DNA of 64,000 nucleotides from Phragmites australis (taxonomy: Eukaryota > Streptophyta > Magnoliopsida > Poales > Poaceae). Within the stretch, counting starts at the first letter, position 1. Each line of letters begins with the position of its first letter. The stretch covers positions 7,455,501-7,519,500 of the forward strand of contig NC_084939.1 of NCBI RefSeq assembly GCF_958298935.1, in the 5' to 3' direction. The notes under the pieces were generated by a model that saw nothing but the letters and a program-made list of their open reading frames with translations, ran no database searches and was not told the DNA's origin. Position numbers and translations under genes: made by a program. Below are positions 1 to 13,289 of this stretch, one piece after another.

Positions 1-686
1 GCATTTTTTCCCCTCGCGCGGGTGATGCTCGTGTTCCAGTTAAGAGGCCCTCATACTCCACTTCACATGTAATGATTGGAAAAAAAATAGAATTGAACCA
101 TGTACCTAATGATGCATGGTCCTGTGCTCGCTCCTTCCTGATCGAGGGAAAGCATGCCTCACTTAGCGACCAGTACCGCATCCGTGGCCCTTTGAAATCC
201 TGCAAGGTAGGACAAGGATTCCCCATTTTGATCGAAGGGTGGTTAGCACCGGGAAAGGAGAGGGTTACCTTTCTAAGATTCTGGTAAGCTGCCTTCCTTA
301 CTAGTACCCAACGGGGAGTGGTCGTTACTCATGCAAAAAGTTCGAGGTGTAGACCCTTTTGTTTGTCCTTGGGTTGAATCCGATGGTTTCGGTTCATGTC
401 ACGGGGCTGGGGGTGGCAGTCCTAGCGCGGTGAGCACTCTTCTGGGTGGGGCTGCCACCGAAGAAGCCAGTTCCCCCAGATCTTGCGGTCCGTGAGCTCT
501 CCTTGGCGCTGGGAGCATGGATGCCTCTACTGCCCCCCCCGGTTGCCTCCCGAAGCCTTGGGATCCTGATCCAATGTCCTGAGTTTGGGACATATCGGAT
601 CTATCTGGGTCGTACCCAACGAACAACACCTCACAACGACTCAGATCCCGAACTCGGAAACGCACCCCCCTACCTGGCACGCCAAA
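1..686 (-). mobile_element. Ty3-gypsy internal leader with primer binding site (runs off left edge)
   Basis: Read on the minus strand, this follows the LTR at 687-1360. Two bases after the LTR end comes a primer-binding-site-like stretch starting TGGCGTGCCAGGTAGGGG (about 667-684), which begins with the TGG expected to pair with a tRNA 3' CCA. The sequence beyond resembles the untranslated leader of common grass gypsy elements. An open frame of 131 codons crosses the region, but it overlaps the PBS and LTR, so I do not take it as protein coding. Which tRNA primes this family, and whether gag follows, cannot be seen here. Confidence 0.6.
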
Positions 687-1360
687 TGTCGAGGGTAAAA
701 TCCCTGACAATGATTCTGAGGTGTATCGGACGACAGGTGCATGATCTTTGTTTGGGGAGTGCCTACTGAATTTGTTTGTGTACGTGGAACTCAAGAACGC
801 TAAGGATTATCTAGGTTCAGGCCTCCCTTAGGGTAATAGCCCTACATCCTGTGTATTCTTTTTTTGTGTTGTCTCCGTTTTTTCTCTCCTCTCCTCCCTT
901 TATAGCCCAGGGTGGGAGATCCTTACAAGTGGGCCCATCCAACTGACCCATCCCTATCTAGACGGTCAACAATAGGCTATCATTACAGAGCATGCACGCA
1001 TCGTGCCAGCTCCGGAGCGCTGCGAGGCATGTCCCATCCATCAGCTCCTTCTGTACTTATCAATTCGGGTCACCCGGCCTGCTCCGTTCCATCACCGGTT
1101 GCCCACGCGCGCCTGCCACGCCCTTAGTGATGTCCGCGAACCCATCCTGTAACGATTAATGCCGCGGGAGGAAACACGGAAGCTCTGCCCTGTGGCCAGT
1201 AGGGACTAGTCGTGGGAAATCCAGTGAGGGTCGTGAGTGTGGTCGTGCGATGCCGAGTGGTCGCACAATGAACCTTGTTTAGAGAAAAAGAACTAGTCCT
1301 GTAAAAACCGGTCGTTGACGTCCGTCCTGGCAGAGGACCCCCATACACCTTACACCGACA
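687..1360 (-). repeat. Gypsy LTR, 674 bp
   Basis: On the minus strand the LTR starts TGTCGGTGTA at 1360 and ends CTCGACA at 687, giving terminal inverted repeats TGTCG/CGACA. The PBS-like sequence follows immediately, so this is the 5' LTR of an element extending to the left. The right flank is ATAAG; the matching target duplication would lie outside the window. Boundaries rest on these end motifs, not on comparison with a second LTR. Confidence 0.65.
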
Positions 1361-2419
1361 ATAAGAAAATCCATTGGAAAGCTTTCGGAATCCACAACCT
1401 AATTCTGATTAGTGCTTTTGTTCTAAGATTTCCTACCATCCGTGTCTACTATTAGAAAACCTTGAACCTTTACCTCTATCGTCTACATATGAGCACGAAA
1501 TCATTCAACCACTACCGAAAAGTGAACAAAAACTACAAATCCAAACCACACCATTCTACCTATCAAATGTAGAGGGAGTTGGGAGAGGCTCGGTTACTCA
1601 CGCGTTCTCCGAACCTGACGCGCTGGAGATCTACGCCTCTATCCCCTCCATCGGTTCTCATACGAGCTTCTGCCACCTTAGAAGAGAGCCATCATCTCTG
1701 CCTCCATCACCTGTCACAGGCTACACCGCGAGCTAGGGTTCCACTGCTCACAAATAGGGAAAGGCGAGCGGTGGATGACTCCATTCGAGAGGCTTTGGCG
1801 CAACTAGCTGGGGTAATTTGGCCGATACCAAAATGTGGTGGCATGCAGGTGGGCCCAAGAGTGTCAGGGGCGTACAGAATGGCATGTTTAGAAGTTGAGA
1901 AAAATTATAATGGCACCAGCCAAGTATAGATCTATGTAGTGGCATTTTTCAAAATAGGCAATTACATGATGGCATAGATCAAATTTACCAATATATATAT
2001 GGATGGGGGTCCCATACCTTTGCTACCTCAATATCGTCTCACGTGGCTAGAGCAGAGTCGTAGATGTGTACAGTTGGAAAACAATAACACATGATTGGTG
2101 CAGATGGTTGGAGTGCAACGACCGATCAAGCTAATTCATCTATATTCCCCTCCCCCTATCGCAATTGATGGCTGGATTCATAGTGTTGGTACTGCGAGCG
2201 ACGATTTTATTGGCCAAATGTCATATCATTTTTTGTGTAGTAACATGCATGAGATGCATAGGAGTACTTTGTTGGTTGAGGGTTAGCCTCGCCAATTAGC
2301 CAGTTTTCCCCTAATTAACCTAGCTGTGTAGTTACTATGACTCTCTAGTCACAAATAAGTCATGTTTTGGATTACGTGCAGTCAGTTTTTTTGAGCTTTG
2401 GTTATATAGTAATTACATA
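1361..2419. other. No gene recognised
   Basis: The longest open frame here (1579-1929, plus) is low in recognisable motifs and resembles no family I know. The stretch is mixed composition with a short AT run near 1990. I see no splice-supported exon, RNA gene or transposon terminus. Confidence 0.5.
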
Positions 2420-5221
<2,802 letters not shown>

Positions 5222-6960
5222 ATAATTCAGACTCGGCCCACTTAATTTTTCGCTGAAATAAGTAACAGGTTTACCTTCTTGAATTAGCACACCTCCAATT
5301 CTAATCCCACTAGTATCACATTCTAGTTCAAAGGTCTTACTAAAATCAGGGAGTTAGAGCAATGGAGCTTGGATGAGTTCTCTTTCAACAACTTGAATGC
5401 TTGTTCTTGTGCAGGTCCCCATTTGAAAACTACTCCTTTCTTTATTAACTCATTTAATGGAGCAGCAATATTGCTGAAATCCTACACAAATCGCAGATAG
5501 AAACCTGTAAGACCATAAAAGCTTCTCACTTGTGTAACAGTCTCAGTAGTTGGCCAGCTCTTTACGGCTTCTATTTTTGCTTCATCCACCTCTATTCCCT
5601 GTGGAGTAACAACGTAGCTAAGAAAAGAGTCTCGATCCAGGCAAAAGGTGCACTTTTCGAGGTTACTGAACAAACGTGCATCTCTCAAAACATTAAAAAC
5701 AACACGTAAATGATCAAAGTATTATTCTTGTGTCTTGCTGTAAATCAAGATATCATCAAAATATACCACCACAAATCTTCCAATAAAAACATGTAAAACA
5801 TCATTCATCAATCACATGAAAGTACTATATGCATTAGTTAACCCAAAAGGCACTACTAACTACTCATACAAGTCAAACTTAGTTTTAAAAACGGTTTTTC
5901 ATTCATCTCCAAGTTTCATCCTAATTTGGTGGTATCCACTTCGCAAGTCAATTTTAGTAAAAATTATATAACCACTCAACTCATCAAGCATATCATCTAA
6001 CCTAGGGATAGGGTGACGATATCTTATAGTAATATTATTGATGGCTCTACAATCAACACACATACGTCAACTATCATCTTTTTAGGAAGCAAAAGAAAAG
6101 GAACAACACAAGGACTAAGACTTTCTCGTACGTACATGCGATCCAATAGATCTTGGACTTGTCGCTGAATTTCTTTAGTCTCTTCCGGGTTGGTCCTATA
6201 TGCAGCACGGTTTGGCAAAGTTGCTCCTGGAATCAAATCAACTTGATGCTCAATCCCTCGAATAGGTGGTAATCTTGGGAGTACCTCAGCTACAAATACA
6301 TCCACAAACTCATGCAAGAGATTAGCAACAGCGGGAGGCAAAGAGTTAGATATATTCTTGAGTGAAACTAAGACCTCTTTGCATATCAAAGCATGCATGG
6401 TAGCTCATTATCGCAAATTTCAGCAAGATCAGATTTAGTGGCAAGTATAACACACCCTTTCAATTAATTCCATCAGACTTAGAAGTTGTTGTTGCTTTCT
6501 CTTTTTTTGGTGAATTTTTTTTCGCTACTTGCTGATTTTCAGATTCATTCTCAAACTCTTTTCTCTTATTTTCAGCTCTCTCTTGTTCACATTTCACAAT
6601 TTTAGCAGGGGTTAAAGGTAGAAAAGTTATTTTCTTTCCTTTATGCATAAGAGTGTACTTATTACTTGTACCATAATGTGTTGCATCAATATCAAACTCC
6701 CATGATCATCCTAGCAAAAGAGAGCATGCTTGCATGAGAACTACATCAAAATCAGCACATTCATGGTATGAACTAATAGAAAAATGCACCCTAGCTATTT
6801 GCATTACCTTTATCTTATCACTGTTGTTCAACCGTTGAATAGGATAAGGGTGAGGATGGTTTCTTGTCAGCAAGGCAAGCTTCTTGATCATATCTGAACT
6901 TACCAAGTTGTTGTAGCTTCCTCTATCAATAATGACTCGAACACGATAATCCTTGACTAT
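5222..6960 (-). pseudogene. Gypsy pol remnant: protease, reverse transcriptase, start of RNase H
   Basis: Protease region near 6960-6700: IIDRGSYNNLVSSDMIKKL, where the family normally has an aspartate motif DGGS; the change to DRGS should kill the protease. A linker follows (HKGKKITFLPLTP, about 6648). RT begins near 6398 with LPPIRGIEHQVDLIPG and RTNPEETKEIQRQVQ. The catalytic box reads VVVYFDDILIYSK near 5720-5760 and is intact. Next come NLEKCTFCLDRDSFLSYVV and the RNase H start FELECDTSGIRIGGVL (about 5300). Several stops and frame changes break it, for instance after PKK near 6080 and at the end of FYLRFV near 5482. Non-functional remnant. Confidence 0.85.
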
Positions 6961-7011
6961 GAGAAATATCTAAAACAAATTGTGGCATTGTAGCTGTTCC
7001 GATTACTCCAT

Positions 7012-8353
7012 TTAAGTGCTTAACACTCGCTGCACAATGAGGGTCCGATAATCCTCTGTGGCAGTGGCATCGAACACTTCTTCATAGTCGATATCCATCT
7101 CACATCCATCCTCGTTGCGTGCATGGTTAGCTGCAAGAGCATATTCATCCTCAACATCACTAGCACTTACATATCCACCGTCTTCTGTTACAATGTACGC
7201 TCGCTGACTTGAGTAATCCTTCATGACGTGGCCTATTCCCTTGCATCGGTAGCATACAATCTCGGTCGATCGGTCTGTAGAAGCAACCGAAAAAGAGCTC
7301 TTGGCTAGACCCTGCACACTTACGGATTTGCTTACCTCGGGAGCGTGTGATGGTGTTGAAGATACTGCTGAACGTGCCCTACTCGAGAAGGGGCAGCAAA
7401 ACGTGTAGCTGAACATGGGGCTATTTTGACTTATCCCGGTGTTGATTTTGAAGTATTCGTACTTTCAAAATTGCTCCTTGGCCTCTGTTATCGTCCCTGC
7501 AATTCTTTTTCTGCCAAACATGTAAGTTGGAACAATCTATGAACACTATCGTATTCTTTGTAATCAACTATGACCTGAATTTCACGCCTTAACCCTCCAT
7601 AAAAGCGTACCATTATAGCCTCTTCATCCTCAATAATATTACAATGCAACATACTAATTTGTAGTTCCTTATAATATTATTCTACGGATCTATCACCTTT
7701 GTTTAAGCGCTGCAATTTCTTACGCAAATCATGTTTAAAAGAAGGTGTAATCTTTAAAGCATTCCATGTAGTAGGCGCTAACCCATCGATGCAAACTCGG
7801 TTCCACCAGATGATTGCAAAATTTTTAAATTCACTAGTGGCTTGCCTAACTCTATGCACTTCAGGAACGAAATGAGCATTAAACTTATGTTCGATCGTCA
7901 TCTCCCAATTGAAATACTTTTCAGCATCATAAGCATCGGCAAAAGATGGTATATAAACTTAACCTTAACAAATGGATCATCATTAACACGTGAGTTATGT
8001 TGCTGAAAATTATTATCTCTCATACCTTGACGGTTGAAGTTCAATCGATTCCGTTGTCGTGCATAAAATGCGTCTTGTTCTTGCCTCAAAATTTCATCAT
8101 CTGCGATGGACTCCTTTTGCTCATAGGCTACGCCATGAGGATCCACACGCCCATAGTTTGGTGGCTGATTAACCACTCAATCAAAGCGTGTATTGAGTAT
8201 GGTAATACTATCATTAAGTCATTGTAATGTAGTGTTTGTCTCCGCAAGCTTCTTATCGATGTCGTTATTAATAGCTTGTCGATGATCATCTAACAACATT
8301 GTGGGTTCTTCCCCTAGATCACATTCTTTCGCATCCGATGTTTCACCTGCCAT
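7012..8353 (-). pseudogene. Gypsy gag remnant with a damaged zinc knuckle
   Basis: A start codon at 8353 opens MAGETSDAKECDLGEEPTM, then a TGA follows after about 44 codons. The capsid-like core is recognisable at about 7900-7680 (FKNFAIIWWNRV, LRKKLQRLNKGDRSVEEYY). The nucleocapsid zinc knuckle near 7260-7210 reads CYRCKGIGHVMKDY; the last cysteine of C-x2-C-x4-H-x4-C is now tyrosine. The frame continues to VLST near 7012. Frameshifts lie between about 7430 and 7680. Gag would coat the RNA genome in virus-like particles; this copy cannot. Confidence 0.8.
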
Positions 8354-9004
8354 GTTTAGTAGCAGACAGAAGAACAAAAGATATTATCTCTATCAACTGC
8401 TAGGTGGTGGAAAGTGAAGTGGATTCACACACTCTCAAGCGTCTTACCATGCTCTTGCAAGTGTTCTTACCAAACACAGCAGTTAGCACAATCGGTGGTT
8501 AGTTCGTGATACCTTATCTGGTGCGAGTGAGGTAGTTGCAAGGGAAGAAACTGTTCTGATCGAGAGAAGGTGTAGTTTGGACAGATAATATTTAGTAGCA
8601 AGGAATAGCAATAATTGAAATCAGATTAGCAAAGCTAAATAAAGTCTACAGTACTCGTCACAGTTGTTGGCTCGAACATGCTCTAGAACTAGCTCAAGCA
8701 AGCTAAAAACTATAATACACACAAGCACAATAGGACAAAATACGCAATGCAAACCAGATATATTTTTTCTTTTTAATTCTCGCTCTCTTTTTTTGCACTC
8801 TTTTCTTCTTCTTTTTTGGTACTCTTTGCTTCTTGCTTTCTTTACCTTTTTTTTTGCGAATGCGACACAAACTCAAAACTCTTCTATTGTCTTTTCTAAG
8901 ACCAGTGAGGTACATGGGTCAGAAACTTTTCTGGAGAGCAGGGTATAAAGGTAATAAAAAGATACTCTCTCTCTCTCTCTCTGAACTTTGGCTACCTCTA
9001 TTTC

Positions 9005-9180
9005 GGCTATGGTGGTCGGATCCGAGAAGGTGGCTGAATCCGATTAGGTGGTCGCGGCAACTAGGTGGTCGGACCCGAGTGGGTGGTCGGAGTACCTGGT
9101 TGGACCCCAAGTGGGTGGTCGGAGTGACTGGTCAGGACCCCGAGTGGGTGATCAGATCGGCTAGTCGGGACCCCGAGCAG
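9005..9180 (+). repeat. Degenerate minisatellite in the gypsy leader
   Basis: Seven or so imperfect units built on GGTGGTCGGACCCGAGT, with longer units of about 33 bp towards the right (GGTGGTCGGAGTGACTGGTC and variants). It sits between the PBS and gag, next to a short CT run at 8965-8982. Confidence 0.65.
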
Positions 9181-9475
9181 GGACACAAACTCGGCTATAG
9201 AAGACTAGGGCAAGCCGAGTAACTCAATGACTAAATTAGCAAAGACTCGACGCTAGAAACTAGAACACAATGACTCGACCAGCAATAAAGACACCAACGA
9301 TGGATTCAAGCTCAACAACGCGAAAACTGAAAACAAAATTGCGAATGGCACAAAGTGGTTTGGACAGTGGAAACTTAAGATCTAAATCCTTTTTTATGGG
9401 ACAATTTTCTGGACTCTAAGTAATAGAACTCGATGAAACAAAAGGGATAACTGAGATTACCTAACGGGCAACCGA

Positions 9476-9488
9476 GGCTCTGATACCA
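9476..9488 (-). promoter_or_regulatory. Retrotransposon primer binding site (initiator tRNA-Met type)
   Basis: On the minus strand TGGTATCAGAGCC, the sequence complementary to the 3' end of plant initiator tRNA-Met that primes minus-strand DNA synthesis in many plant retroelements. It lies two bases from the LTR end at 9491. Confidence 0.85.
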
Positions 9489-9490
9489 CT

Positions 9491-10241
9491 TGATGCATGT
9501 TTGTCTGATCTTTCGAAGGTAATATGATAAGTCGATCGGTGGAGTTTCAACGTTGATGATCCAAAGGCTCTGACCAGGATAGATCGAGAACCCTCGCAAC
9601 CACTATACCACTACTCTATGGTTATCAACCGTACCAAGATGCGGTTGACCTCGTCAATAAGGCTTTTCCTGCAAACGAATCGAGAATAAAAGAAAGAATA
9701 GGTAGATGCAATCTGAATATTGCTAACTACCAATGAAGTGCTCGAGTTGGGGTTATACAAACTGAACAAGCGGCGAAACTGTATAAAATAGAATAATCTA
9801 AGAAAAACCTAAGCCTAAACTATGATAGCTACTATGTATATATAGAAGGGACGTGAGGAGGTCAACCTAGGGTTGTGCAGTCGTGAAAAGAGGCGTGCAC
9901 AACCTGAACTCCGACCTCGACATGATTACAAGACCCAACAGGGTCCAAAACGGTGACGCAACACCTTATTTCTTTGACTCTGACTAAACTATAAGGAATA
10001 TTTGATCGAGTATATATCAATTGGAAATGGATCATTGTAAGCTTTCCAAAATAGCCAAGATCGTCTAAAATGGACTTCGTATGAGAGAGTTATGATCATT
10101 TTACTGACGTGCTGTCCTGGGACCCGACCGCGATCACGACTAGAGCTCAGCCTCGAGCCCGAGTAGACTTGGCCTTAGAGGGGTGACGTCCGGATAAGGT
10201 TGTGGTGCTTCTCTCACGTTCCTAACCAATAAAATATCACA
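9491..10241 (-). repeat. 5' LTR of the decayed gypsy element, about 751 bp
   Basis: The inner end is fixed by the primer binding site: minus strand ...CATGCATCA at 9491. The outer end is my best guess, TGTGATATTTTATTGG at 10241. A TATA-like TCTATATATACATAG at about 9829-9843 (minus) fits an LTR promoter. The matching 3' LTR is lost, so the outer boundary cannot be verified by comparison. Confidence 0.55.
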
Positions 10242-10424
10242 AGAATTTAGTAGTAATCCATCCAAGTAAGCATGAACAGCAAGACACGAGTTCACCTAGT
10301 AGTTTAATTATCATGCACGTACTTTTGTAATTGGACCTTGTATGATTTGAGGAATATTAATAGTATTGATCGTATCTGAACTAGCCATTGGCTCATCAGC
10401 ATCAACGGGAATCGGCACAACAGA

Positions 10425-10476
10425 TTGGATGTGTACGTGGCATCAGCGGTTTGGATGTGTACGTGGCATTAGCGGA
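10425..10476 (+). repeat. Two-copy 26-bp tandem repeat
   Basis: TTGGATGTGTACGTGGCATC... is repeated twice head to tail, at 10425-10450 and 10451-10476, with two visible differences. Confidence 0.85.
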
Positions 10477-10529
10477 TTAGCTCTCTTGATCACCGAAGAT
10501 TCTAGCACGACCGACCGCAACAGCACAAC

Positions 10530-10567
10530 GCAAGTCTATTATGTGCCTAGGCATATAATAGACTTGC
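10530..10567. repeat. Near-perfect 38-bp palindrome
   Basis: GCAAGTCTATTATGTGCC, then TA, then GGCATATAATAGACTTGC. The right arm is the reverse complement of the left with a single mismatch, centred on GCCTAGGC. It could extrude as a hairpin or be a minimal foldback element. Confidence 0.9.
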
Positions 10568-11298
10568 CATATGTATGTATATATATACACTATTTGTCTG
10601 CAGGTAAACCAAAATGTGATTGGTGCGGCATATATAGAGTTAATTTGGATATTTTAAGATGATGCTGGTAGAGATTTGTCTAAAAAATAGTTTCTTGTTA
10701 TATTTCATACACATTATAATAAAAATAGTTGTCAAAGTTGCGTTTGGAAACCATGTCAATTTTCAAAATAACACAACTGAGGGGGTATTATGCAAAAAAG
10801 ATGGTCCAGTGAGGTCGTGGAATTGACCCTACCTAAATAAAGGCATATAGAAAGGTTAAAAATGTTAGATTTTTCATTGTTTTGGGAGATTTTGCACCCC
10901 GCGAAAAAGAGGAGGCAGGGAGATAATTCTTTGTGTTCAGCCAGGGAAAACTTGAGCTCCCAGTAACTTAATAATGAAAACCATGCTCCGCCAAATTCAT
11001 TCTCTCCCAATCTAGATTGTCTCACGCGAGGACATTCCCAAAACAAATAAAGGAGAAGCGGATTCAGAAATCATGAGTTGGAAAGATACGTCCCAACCAC
11101 TGGAATTTTGTTCACGTAGCATCTAAAGAGCTACACTCCACAGATGCGTCATGCATGGTACGGGACACCACGAGGCCCCAGAACACTCATAGCTCCAGCT
11201 GCATTCACGCATAGGGGAAGAAAATTTTACGCGATCAAATAATTTTACGCGTCACCCGTCCACCACGCTCGACGCAACCGCGTGCAAACATCCATCTG

Positions 11299-11300
<2 letters not shown>

Positions 11301-11369
<69 letters not shown>
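11301..11369. repeat. (GA)n microsatellite
   Basis: About 34 uninterrupted GA units. GA/CT runs of this kind are common in plant 5' leaders and promoters, but no gene start can be identified downstream. Confidence 0.97.
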
Positions 11370-11370
<1 letters not shown>

Positions 11371-11524
11371 CATTGGCGCGGCATGGCATGCGCTGTGGAG
11401 GTACCTACCTACCTAGCTTGGTCTCCATCTAGGGCCAGATCGATTTCGCTGGTGCGAATGGCAACAGCGGAGCTACGTACTCTACCATCGTGCATGCATG
11501 CAAGGGCTGGGTTATATCGATCTA

Positions 11525-11662
11525 TTATATATGAACCGCCCAATCGACCAGTGCGATACATGCAAAACCACCCGGCCCGAGACTAGCTCCAACACACGCT
11601 AGTTTATGAGCAACCGTATTACATGAACGCAGATTATGCATGACGCGAACACTTGTAAATTC
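11525..11662 (-). pseudogene. Possible RNase H-like (LINE / RVT_3-type) C-terminal remnant
   Basis: The minus strand reads FTSVRVMHNLRSCNTVAHKLACVGASLGPG then VDWAVHI and stop. The pattern 'v..v.RSCN.vAH.LA..G' is typical of the C-terminal RNase H-like domain attached to plant non-LTR reverse transcriptases and related domesticated genes. Only about 45 residues are convincing; the frame upstream (to 11893) is low-complexity and not recognisable. Alternative: chance similarity. Confidence 0.4.
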
Positions 11663-12452
11663 AGTGTACATCATAAATTTTATATTAAAAAAAGACGTTG
11701 TTTTATCGGAAATTTTAATGGACGGCAACTGCAGCACCTCGCCGGCAAGGAAGTGTTCCAGGAGGGCTTGGGTGGACGTAGGGCTTAGAGGGAAGGCTGT
11801 GAGGCAGGCCGGCCCTGTAGTGGGTGGGGTGGGGTGGGAGCGGGGGGCATCGCCAGTCAAGGTGACAGAAAACATATCGGTGGGGTGGGACAAGGCGGGG
11901 GAGCAAAATCAATAGCATGACAGCGGCAGATGGGGGAGGCAAGCCAGAACTGCTAGCAAAGAAGAGAGAGAACAGGAGTTGAGCCAGAGGAGAAGATGAA
12001 CAGTAGAGCGATTCGGGTGCGTTGGATTCTCATCCAACCGTCAAAATGCTGTCTCAATTGAGACATTTCCAATTTTCAGGCGCCTGAGAAGAGGTGCTCC
12101 CTTTATAGTTATCATATTATTTCTAAAAGTAAGATAAAGGGGAAAACAGTCTTTCACACCTTAGTTGTAGGATACCTAGGGGATCGATAATGTGCTGGGA
12201 TACCTAGGGGCAGCAGCGGAACTTTAAGGGGTAGGATACCGATTGCCGCTCCCCTATAGCCCCCAAGTCTACCTCTATCTTTTTGCAAGAGAAAAAGGAG
12301 GAGAAGAGGAAGATGAGGTGGTGTAGGAGGAGGAAGAAGACCAGCCTCTCCCTCCATAACTTTGATGTGTCTGCCACTACCCAGGGGAGACTAAGAGGAT
12401 AGATAATGTGATTGAATAGCACAGACATGATAGCGTTTGTATAAAGTCAATG
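11663..12452. other. No gene recognised
   Basis: GC-rich to mixed sequence with short purine-rich blocks. No motif, RNA gene or element terminus was recognised apart from the flank of the next CACTA element. Confidence 0.45.
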
Positions 12453-13289
12453 TACTACTACAAAAACCCTCATCATTGTTGATTTAAAAACTGCTTTATT
12501 GCTGATTCATAGCACAAACCAGTTGTGATAACCTAACTATCACTGTCGGTTTCATATATTGAACCGGCAGTGATCAATATGGCATATGGTGTAAAACTGC
12601 TCTATCAAGAACTCTTTAGCGTAGGGATTTGTCTCAGGCTTGAGATAAAATTTGTTAGAACTTCAGCCTCAAATCCTCATAGTGAAGAGTTCCTGGTAGA
12701 GCAGTTTTGCACCATAAGGCTAGCCGGGGAGAGAGGCGACACGATGATCTTCTTGGTCCCCGGCACCTAGGGCAAATTCATGGCAGAAACAACCGTCGGG
12801 TCAGGGTGACGGCAGGGCGTAGGGACGGCGTCGGGTTGAAGAGGTGTCGGGGCAGCATCAATGCATGGGGGTTGGGTAGGGACACCGGGGCGGCGAAGCA
12901 CCGAGGCACCAAGGCGACGGCCGGGTGGGCATCGGGCGTCGAGATGAGATTAGGCTAAGTGTTGGGGTGCCAAGACGTTTGAATTTATATTCAACGGTAT
13001 CACTGCCAATTCTATACTACAACTGGCATGATACTTTTTTCAATTTTTAAACATTGTATACTGTGACAAATCACTGCGGGTTCTAAACACCAATCGGCCG
13101 TGATAAAGAAGTATCGTTGCCAATTCATGACCTCAACAGGCGGTGTTGTATCACTGCCAGTTCATGTTACAAACCGACAGTGATAAAAGAAGTATCACTG
13201 TCAGTTCTTAACGGCTTACTGATTGATCGTCGTTGGAGCATGTAAACGAGCAGTGAAAAGAGGGCACAATGACTAGTTCTGTAGTAGTG
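12453..13289. mobile_element. Non-autonomous CACTA element, 837 bp, TSD ATG
   Basis: The left end is TACTACTACAAAAACC (first base changed from C). The right end, read in reverse, is CACTACTACAGAACTAG. A 3-bp duplication ATG flanks it (12450-12452 and 13290-13292), as expected for CACTA. Subterminal regions carry repeated inverted motifs such as TCACTGTCGGTT and AACCGGCAGTGAT, which bind transposase in this superfamily. No transposase frame is present. A long foldback lies inside (12585-12716). Confidence 0.85.
12585..12716. repeat. Foldback hairpin inside the CACTA element
   Basis: The left arm 12585-12617 (starts TATGGTGTAAAACTGCTC) pairs with 12684-12716 (reverse complement starts TATGGTGCAAAACTGCTC), matching 29 of 33 positions by eye. 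The loop also folds: GGATTTGTCTCAGGCTT near 12626 against CAGCCTCAAATCC near 12664. The same module recurs in the CACTA element at 26821-28109. Confidence 0.8.

Larger units (their letters stand above)
5222..10241 (-). mobile_element. Decayed Ty3-gypsy retrotransposon, 3' truncated
   Basis: Minus-strand order: LTR (10241-9491), initiator-Met-type primer binding site (9488-9476), leader of about 1.1 kb, gag (from 8353), protease, reverse transcriptase and the first part of RNase H. The RNase H reading stops at about 5222, where unrelated AT-rich sequence starts, so the rest of RNase H, integrase and the 3' LTR are missing. The gag-PR-RT-RH order and the RT sequence style (PPIRGIEHQVDL, YFDD, VTPQGIEVDEAK) place it in Ty3-gypsy and are familiar from chromovirus-type grass elements. 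Stops and frameshifts throughout show it is dead. Confidence 0.85.
10242..11300. other. No gene recognised; contains a tandem repeat and a palindrome
   Basis: No coding family is recognisable. The open frame at 10756-11046 (minus) has no known motif. Two structural features inside are listed separately. Confidence 0.5.

Noticed and set aside
399..794. 131-codon frame at the left edge
   Set aside because: It spans the LTR end and primer binding site of a gypsy element, which are non-coding.
9476..9488. tRNA gene
   Set aside because: Only the short complement of a tRNA 3' end is present, a retroelement primer binding site; no cloverleaf could be formed around it. The same holds at 51682 and 62338.
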